From contig NZ_RCUV01000011.1 in NCBI RefSeq assembly GCF_003667545.1, positions 35,398 through 99,397 of the forward strand: a stretch of DNA of 64,000 bases, read 5' to 3'. Positions 58,818 through 64,000 of this stretch are shown here, in pieces. Below the pieces are notes generated by a model that saw only the letters and a program-made list of their open reading frames with translations, was not told where the DNA came from and made no database searches. A program made the position numbers and the translations under genes. How positions within the stretch are numbered: position 1 is the first letter of the stretch; each line of letters starts with the position of its first letter. This DNA comes from Mycetocola manganoxydans. GTDB lineage: Bacteria; Actinomycetota; Actinomycetes; Actinomycetales; Microbacteriaceae.

Positions 58818-60331
58818 GCGGCACTTCCTTTCATGACCAGGTCGAGCACGTCGGACTCGTCGATGTCGCCGGCGTTTCTCGTGGCGAGGACGTCGCCGTC
58901 GCCGATGACGAGCACCCGGTCGGCGAGACCGAGCACCTCCTCGATCTCGCTCGAGACCACGACGATGGCTGTTCCTTCGGCGGCGAGCCGCCGGATGAGG
59001 GCATAGATCTCAGCACGCGCGCCGACGTCCACGCCACGCGTCGGCTCGTCGAGCAGCAGGACGCGTGTTCCGTGCACCAGCCAGCGGGCGAGGAGGATCT
59101 TCTGCTGGTTGCCGCCCGAGAGCGTTCGGGCCGGTCGGTCGGGATCGTCCGGCCGGAGCTCCAGGGCGGCAATCTGTTCACGCGCGGCGTTCCGTTCGGC
59201 GCGTTCGTTGAGGACCCCGCCGCGAGCGAAGCGCGCGAAGGTCGACAGGGTCACGTTCTTGAAGATCGGCTCGTCGAGGATCAGGCCCTGGCTCTTGCGT
59301 TCCTCCGGCGAGAAGCCCATCCCGGCGGCAACCGCGGCGCGCACCGATCCGGACGCAAGGGTTCTTCCCTGAACGGCAACGGTTCCGGATGTCGCCTTCC
59401 GCGCCCCGTAGATCGTCTCGAGGATTTCTGATCGACCGGAGCCGACCAGGCCGGCCAGGCCGACGACCTCACCGGCACGCACGGTGAAGTTCACGTCGGA
59501 GAACGACCCGCGCAGGTTGAGGTAACTGACCTCAAGAAGGATGGGTGCATTGGAAGGGACCGGGACGGCATCCGGGAAGACGTTTTCGACGTCCCGGCCG
59601 GTCATCAGCCGGATCAGGTCGCGCGTCGGTGTCTCGGAGACGGCGAGCCCGCTCGCGGTGCTGCGGCCGTCCTTGATGACGGAGATGCGGTCGCCGATCT
59701 GGCGGATCTCCTCGAGCCGGTGCGAGATGTAGACGACGGCGATGCCCGAGCTCGTCAGCTCCCGAATCACCCGGAACAGGTTCTCGACCTCACCCGAGTC
59801 GAGCACAGCGCTCGGCTCGTCCATGATGATGAGCTTCGCGTCGCGGGAGAGCGCTCGCGCCATGCTGACGATCTGCTTGGTCGCGGCCGAGAGGCGGCCC
59901 ACTTCGGTCGACGGCGGGATGTCACCGTGCCCGAGCCGGGTGAGGAGTTCGCGGGTGCGCCGGTTGGCATCGCCGACACGGAGCACCCCTGCCCGGGAGA
60001 GTTCGTGGCCGAGGAAGATGTTCTCCGCGATGGTGAGCCCGTCGACGACATCGAGCTCCTGATACATCGTCGCGATGCCAAGGTCGAGCGCGGACTGGGG
60101 GTCGGAGATGGTGACCGGTTGGCCCTGCCAGAGAATCTCTCCGCCGTCGGGCTGGTGCACTCCGGAGAGCGTCTTGATCAGGGTGGACTTGCCTGCACCG
60201 TTCTGGCCCAGAACGCAGTGCACTTCTCCGGCACGAACGGTGAGGTCCACTCCCTTGAGGGCGTGCACGCCGGCGAACGACTTCGTCATTCCGCGGACGT
60301 CGAGCAGCAGCGCATGGTCGTCATCGATCAT
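58814..60331 (-). CDS. Ribose-type ABC transporter ATPase (RbsA-like, double cassette)
   Basis: 505 residues with two cassettes. The first has Walker A GQNGAGKST (about 39-47), a weak signature LSAATKQIVSMARAL and Walker B LIIMDEPSA. The second has the degenerate Walker A GLVGSGRSE, usual in this family, and signature LSGGNQQKILLARWL. Powers uptake with the RbsC-like permease. Confidence 0.95.
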   Translation of the reverse strand: MIDDDHALLLDVRGMTKSFAGVHALKGVDLTVRAGEVHCVLGQNGAGKSTLIKTLSGVHQPDGGEILWQGQPVTISDPQSALDLGIATMYQELDVVDGLTIAENIFLGHELSRAGVLRVGDANRRTRELLTRLGHGDIPPSTEVGRLSAATKQIVSMARALSRDAKLIIMDEPSAVLDSGEVENLFRVIRELTSSGIAVVYISHRLEEIRQIGDRISVIKDGRSTASGLAVSETPTRDLIRLMTGRDVENVFPDAVPVPSNAPILLEVSYLNLRGSFSDVNFTVRAGEVVGLAGLVGSGRSEILETIYGARKATSGTVAVQGRTLASGSVRAAVAAGMGFSPEERKSQGLILDEPIFKNVTLSTFARFARGGVLNERAERNAAREQIAALELRPDDPDRPARTLSGGNQQKILLARWLVHGTRVLLLDEPTRGVDVGARAEIYALIRRLAAEGTAIVVVSSEIEEVLGLADRVLVIGDGDVLATRNAGDIDESDVLDLVMKGSAA

Positions 60332-60395
60332 GAGCGCAATCTAACACACATATGACGATGAACAAGAATAAGTCCGTCGATTTCGTTGTTACTTC

Positions 60396-60404
60396 TGCTA
60401 TGGT
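60396..60404 (+). promoter_or_regulatory. Extended -10 promoter of the binding-protein gene
   Basis: TGCTATGGT fits TGn-TAnnnT. It lies in the divergent gap, about 100 bases before the gene; no good -35 is present. AACAA and TTGTT (60361-60390) nearby form a loose palindrome that might bind a regulator. Confidence 0.4.
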
Positions 60405-60502
60405 GGCCGAGTCAACGTCGACATGTCCTTGAGGATCCAACAGCACCCTGGGTCCGCGAACCTCCTCGTTGGCACCTTGCGAACGACCTATTGGAGGAAT
60501 TC

Positions 60503-61549
60503 ATGCTTTCACCCAGCACTCGGCGACGGATGCTCGTGGCCGCGGGCGCGTCACTCGCCGCCGCCCTGGTTCTGACCGGTTGTACTCCTGGAGGAGACAC
60601 CGGCACCGATGTGGAGCCCACCGGCGCATCCGCTGAAGACAACGAGGCGGAGGGTGACACCGTCGTCATCGGCTTCTCCGGCCCCGCCGCCGACCACGGC
60701 TGGCTCGGCGCCATCAACTCGGCGGCCATCGCCGAGGCCGAGAAGTACCCCGACATCGACCTCAGGGTTGCCGAGGGAACGAACGACGCGAACCTCCAGA
60801 TCAGCCAGGTCGAGGGATTCATCAACGACAAGGTCGACGCGATCGTGTTGCTCCCGACCGACGGCGCCGCGCTGACCGAGGTGGCGATCGAGGCCATGGA
60901 AGCGGGAATTCCCGTGATCAACGTCGACCGCGAGTTCTCGAGCACCTTCGCCGCCCGCGTCACCATCCTCGGTGACAACTACGGCATGGGCGTCTCGGCC
61001 GGCACCTACATTTGCGAACAGCTCGGCGACAACCCGGATGCCGTCGTGGCCGAAATCGCCGGAATCGACTCGCTCCCGCTGACCCAGGACCGCACCCAGG
61101 GCTTCAACGACGCGCTCGCGGACTGCGGACTCGAGGTCTCGAACCGCGTTGCCGCCGACTTCACGATTCAGGGTGGCGAGGCAGCGACCTCGCAGTTGCT
61201 CTCCGCAGCTCCGCAGATCGACGCCATCTGGAACCACGACGACGACCAGGGTGTCGGCGTCCTCGCCGCCATCGACGCCGCCGGACGCGACGAGTTCTTC
61301 ATGGTCGGCGGCGCAGGATCCGCCAACGCGATGCGGGAGATCGAGTCGGGTGACAGCGTGCTGCAGGCGACCGTCATCTACCCGTCCACGCAAGCCGCCG
61401 ACGGCATCCGTCTCGCTCGTCTCGTTGCCCAGGGCAAGGCCATGAGCGACCTCGTCGAGATCGAGGTTCCGAACCGGATCGTGCTCAACGCACCGGTCGT
61501 CACCTCGGAGAACGTGGACAAATACCTGCCGTCGGCTTTCGAGTCGTAG
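60503..61549 (+). CDS. Ribose-type sugar-binding lipoprotein (periplasmic-binding-protein-like I)
   Basis: 348 residues. Signal peptide with lipobox LTGC (cysteine about residue 26), acidic linker, then a type I binding fold (VVIGFSGPAADHGWLGAINS; AIVLLPTDGAALTEVAI; IPVINVDREF; IWNHDDDQGVGVLAAI). TTGGAGGAAT precedes ATG 60503. It serves the divergent RbsA/RbsC-like genes. Confidence 0.94.
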   Translation: MLSPSTRRRMLVAAGASLAAALVLTGCTPGGDTGTDVEPTGASAEDNEAEGDTVVIGFSGPAADHGWLGAINSAAIAEAEKYPDIDLRVAEGTNDANLQISQVEGFINDKVDAIVLLPTDGAALTEVAIEAMEAGIPVINVDREFSSTFAARVTILGDNYGMGVSAGTYICEQLGDNPDAVVAEIAGIDSLPLTQDRTQGFNDALADCGLEVSNRVAADFTIQGGEAATSQLLSAAPQIDAIWNHDDDQGVGVLAAIDAAGRDEFFMVGGAGSANAMREIESGDSVLQATVIYPSTQAADGIRLARLVAQGKAMSDLVEIEVPNRIVLNAPVVTSENVDKYLPSAFES

Positions 61550-61552
61550 GCG

Positions 61553-61590
61553 AAAAGGGGCGGGATGCTCACGAGCATCCCGCCCCTTTT
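61553..61590 (+). terminator. Strong intrinsic terminator
   Basis: Eighteen bases AAAAGGGGCGGGATGCTC pair perfectly with GAGCATCCCGCCCCTTTT around a 2-base centre, 4 bases after the stop, and end in four T. It separates the binding protein from the enzyme genes. Confidence 0.9.
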
Positions 61591-61657
61591 GCTGGTTTCC
61601 GCCAGCTGCTTAACTGAAACATCGCCCGGGTTTCGGCCCCCGCCAGAAAGAGGAAAC

Positions 61658-62839
61658 GTGCCAGACACCCCCACACTTCGCATCGCCATGATCGGCTACG
61701 GCTTCATGGGCGCCGCCCACTCACAGGGCTGGAGGGTCGCCCCGCGGTTCTTCGACCTGCCGGCGAAGCCGGAGATGACGCTGATCGTCGGCCGCAACGC
61801 CGAGAACACCGCGGCAGCCGCGGAGAAGTTCGGCTGGGCCGAGACGGCGACGGACTGGCGGGATGCTGTCGCTCGCGACGACATCGACGTGATCGACATC
61901 GTCACCCCCGGTGACTCACACGTCGAGATCGCGATCGCGGCGCTCGAGGCCGGCAAGCACGTTCTGTGCGAGAAGCCGCTCGCGAACACCGTCGAAGAAG
62001 CGCGCGCGATGGCGGAGGCTGCCGAGAAGGCAGCGGCCAGGGGCGTCTACGCGATGGTCGGATTTACCTACCGCCGGGTGCCGGCAGCGACCTACGCGCG
62101 CGACCTCGTGGCATCCGGTGCGCTCGGTGAGATCCGGCAGGTGCGCGCCAACTACCTGCAGGACTGGCTCGTCGACCCCGAGGTTCCGCTTGCCTGGCGG
62201 TTGCAGAAGCACCTCGCGGGCTCCGGCTCGCTCGGCGACATCGGTGCGCACGCGATCGACCTCGCCCAGTTCATCACCGGGCAGAAGCTCACGAGCGTGA
62301 GCGGCATGCTCGAGACCTTCGTGAAGCAGCGCCCGATCCTCGCCGAGGCATCCGGGCTCTCCGGCACCGCATCCGACGAGATGGGCGACGTCACGGTCGA
62401 CGACCTCGCGCTGTTCACCGGGCGGCTCGACGGGGGGGCGGTCGGCTCGTTCGAAGCTACCCGGATGTCGACCGGGCGCAAGAACGCGTTCCGGATCGAG
62501 GTTTCGGGTTCGAAGGGCGCGATTTCGTTCGACCTCGAGAACCTCAACGAACTCGGCTTCTATGACGCCACGGCGCCGGCCGGTCAGCAGGGCTTCACGC
62601 GCATTCTCGTCACTGAGCCGGAGCACCCCTACATGGAGGCGTGGTGGCCCACCGGCCACATGCTCGGGTACGAGCACGGCTTCAGCCACCAGGCCCGCGA
62701 CTTCGTTGTGGATGTGATGGGCGGCACCCAGCCGACGCCGTCGTTCGCCGACGGTCTGCAGGTGCAGCAGGTACTCGAGGCCGTCGAGCACAGCGCTGAG
62801 TCCGGGAGCGCGTGGACCGCGATCTCCGGCACCGACTGA
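61658..62839 (+). CDS. Gfo/Idh/MocA-family oxidoreductase
   Basis: 393 residues. NAD-binding GYGFMGAAH (about 13-21), CEKPLANTVEEA (about 108-119), and the substrate-domain motif GDIGAHAIDLAQFI (about 201-214). GTG 61658 has AGAGGAAAC upstream. Together with the next gene and the adjacent importer it suggests oxidation of an imported polyol or sugar (inositol-like or 3-keto-sugar route); the substrate is inferred only as this class. Confidence 0.93.
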   Translation: MPDTPTLRIAMIGYGFMGAAHSQGWRVAPRFFDLPAKPEMTLIVGRNAENTAAAAEKFGWAETATDWRDAVARDDIDVIDIVTPGDSHVEIAIAALEAGKHVLCEKPLANTVEEARAMAEAAEKAAARGVYAMVGFTYRRVPAATYARDLVASGALGEIRQVRANYLQDWLVDPEVPLAWRLQKHLAGSGSLGDIGAHAIDLAQFITGQKLTSVSGMLETFVKQRPILAEASGLSGTASDEMGDVTVDDLALFTGRLDGGAVGSFEATRMSTGRKNAFRIEVSGSKGAISFDLENLNELGFYDATAPAGQQGFTRILVTEPEHPYMEAWWPTGHMLGYEHGFSHQARDFVVDVMGGTQPTPSFADGLQVQQVLEAVEHSAESGSAWTAISGTD

Positions 62840-62887
62840 GCCAGCGGCATCCGTTTCCTCGAATCGAACTTGACCAAGGAGTAATTC

Positions 62888-63889
62888 ATGGCACGACCAG
62901 TTACGTTGTTCACCGGCCAGTGGGCCGACCTGCCGTTCGAAGAAGTTGCGCGTCTCGCCTCCGGGTGGGGATACGACGGGCTCGAGATCGCCTGCTGGGG
63001 TGACCACCTCAATCCGTGGCAATGGGATGACGAAGAGTACGTCGCAGGCAAGCTCGCGGTGCTCGAGAAGTACAACCTCAAGGTGTTCACGATCTCGAAC
63101 CACCTCAAGGGCCAGGCCGTGTGCGATGACCCGATCGACCAGCGACACCGCGACATCCTCCCCGACGTGGTCTGGGGAGACGGCGACCCCGAGGGCGTTC
63201 GGCAGCGCGCGGCCGAGGAGATGAAGAACACGGCGCGGCTCGCGGCGAAGCTCGGAGTGAAGACGGTGACCGGGTTCACCGGGTCGTCGATCTGGAAGTA
63301 CGTCGCGATGTTCCCGCCCGCCTCCGAGGCGATGGTCGAGGCCGGCTACCAGGACTTCGCTGACCGCTGGAACCCGATCCTCGACGTGTTCGACGAGGTC
63401 GGGGTGCGGTTCGCACACGAGGTTCACCCGTCCGAGATCGCGTACGACTACTGGACGACCGTCCGGGCACTCGAGGCGATCGGGCACCGTGAGGCGTTCG
63501 GCCTCAACTGGGACCCGTCACACATGGTGTGGCAGGACATCGACCCGGTCGCGTTCCTCTGGGACTTCCAGGACCGGATCTACCACGTGCACTGCAAGGA
63601 CACGAAGAAGCGACTCGGCAACGGCCGCAACGGTCGGCTCTCGTCTCACCTGCCGTGGGCAGACCCGCGTCGCGGCTGGGACTTCATCTCGACCGGGCAC
63701 GGTGACGTGCCGTGGGAGGACGCGTTCCGCATGATGAACGCGATCGGTTACGACGGTCCGCTCTCGGTGGAGTGGGAAGACGCCGGCATGGACCGTCTCG
63801 TCGGCGCACCGGAAGCGCTCGAATTCGTGCGCAAGTTCGCGTTCGCTGCTCCGGATGCCGCCTTCGACGCGGCGTTCAGCACGAAGTAG
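62888..63889 (+). CDS. Sugar-phosphate-isomerase/epimerase-like TIM-barrel protein
   Basis: 333 residues, xylose-isomerase-like barrel. Metal-site acidic and histidine residues are seen in [43 protein letters not shown] and [11 protein letters not shown], where E, D, H and E line up as in the IolE/IolI group. It lies 48 bp after the Gfo/Idh gene; AAGGAG precedes the ATG. Probably acts on the keto-product of that enzyme. Confidence 0.92.
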   Translation: MARPVTLFTGQWADLPFEEVARLASGWGYDGLEIACWGDHLNPWQWDDEEYVAGKLAVLEKYNLKVFTISNHLKGQAVCDDPIDQRHRDILPDVVWGDGDPEGVRQRAAEEMKNTARLAAKLGVKTVTGFTGSSIWKYVAMFPPASEAMVEAGYQDFADRWNPILDVFDEVGVRFAHEVHPSEIAYDYWTTVRALEAIGHREAFGLNWDPSHMVWQDIDPVAFLWDFQDRIYHVHCKDTKKRLGNGRNGRLSSHLPWADPRRGWDFISTGHGDVPWEDAFRMMNAIGYDGPLSVEWEDAGMDRLVGAPEALEFVRKFAFAAPDAAFDAAFSTK

Positions 63890-64000
63890 GTCGTTCGATC
63901 GGTCCGGAAGGGTTGTTCCCGTTTGGGCGAATTCTAGGTAGTCACGCAACACCGGTGTTTGTGTGTGGGTTTAAGAGTAGTTTGTCGAGTCGTTCGGCGG
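63890..64000. other. Right-edge segment, AT-richer
   Basis: The last 110 bases carry no gene. From about 63920 the base content drops well below that of the rest, and the perfect palindrome AACACCGGTGTT lies at 63948-63959. The context is cut by the window edge. Confidence 0.4.

Noticed and set aside
61916..63487. A 523-codon minus-strand frame over the Gfo/Idh and TIM-barrel genes
   Set aside because: Shadow frame; both plus-strand genes have full family motifs and ribosome sites.
1..64000. tRNA, rRNA or tmRNA genes and insertion sequences
   Set aside because: No cloverleaf-like conserved boxes, rRNA segments or transposase motifs were found by reading; a covariance search would be decisive.

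Overview
The window is GC-rich actinobacterial DNA. Dense GAC/GTC/CTC codon use, GTG and TTG starts, the word GGATGCC/GGCATCC everywhere, lone sugar importers without their own ATPase, and a MarP-like protease together suggest a Microbacteriaceae-type actinomycete. This placement is inference from style and gene content. No rRNA, tRNA, CRISPR array or transposase was seen.

Layout, left to right. 1-1.7 kb: a two-component system (sensor kinase cut by the left edge, OmpR-type regulator). 2-7 kb: a J-domain/NERD-like fusion, a LacI regulator with a fucose/arabinose-isomerase-like enzyme behind a palindromic operator, and a second NERD protein. 7-16 kb: IclR regulator, NTF2-like protein, flotillin, lactate dehydrogenase, membrane proteins, a membrane protein-XRE-quinone reductase operon, a VOC protein and a 2OG-Fe(II) oxygenase. 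16-21.6 kb: SHOCT protein, zinc alcohol dehydrogenase divergent from a TetR regulator, VanZ-like, prenyltransferase-like and GyrI-like proteins. 22-28.6 kb: a five-gene operon of an oligopeptide-type ABC importer plus an NtaA/DmoA-type flavin monooxygenase. 28.6-35.5 kb: metallo-beta-lactamase fold protein, DUF4190-like protein, old yellow enzyme, and a sugar ABC importer. 35.8-39.7 kb: dGTPase, a DarT-like ADP-ribosyltransferase and a MarP-like protease. 39.8-43.3 kb: small acidic or membrane proteins, a phosphoesterase and a PRC-barrel protein. 43.5-49.9 kb: LacI regulator and divergent sugar importer-ThuA-Gfo/Idh operon with two operators bracketing a good promoter. 49.9-57.7 kb: mixed housekeeping genes, including an M18 aminopeptidase with a one-base frameshift. 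57.8-63.9 kb: a ribose-type ABC importer, a Gfo/Idh oxidoreductase and a TIM-barrel isomerase.

Metabolically the window is about carbohydrate scavenging: three sugar ABC systems, two LacI regulators, ThuA/Gfo-Idh enzymes of the 3-keto-sugar type and two sugar isomerase-like enzymes, plus one importer-monooxygenase unit probably for a sulfonate, chelator or similar organic nutrient.

The most unusual signal lies between the genes. Several unrelated families of short palindromic repeats recur there, each with a fixed length (59, 60, 60, 65, 65 and 67 bp). They sit in divergent, tandem and convergent gaps alike, often in pairs or nested, and never inside a recognisable gene. A second signal is a group of ten genes with a -10-like hexamer exactly six bases before the start codon and mostly no usable Shine-Dalgarno sequence, which points to leaderless transcripts.
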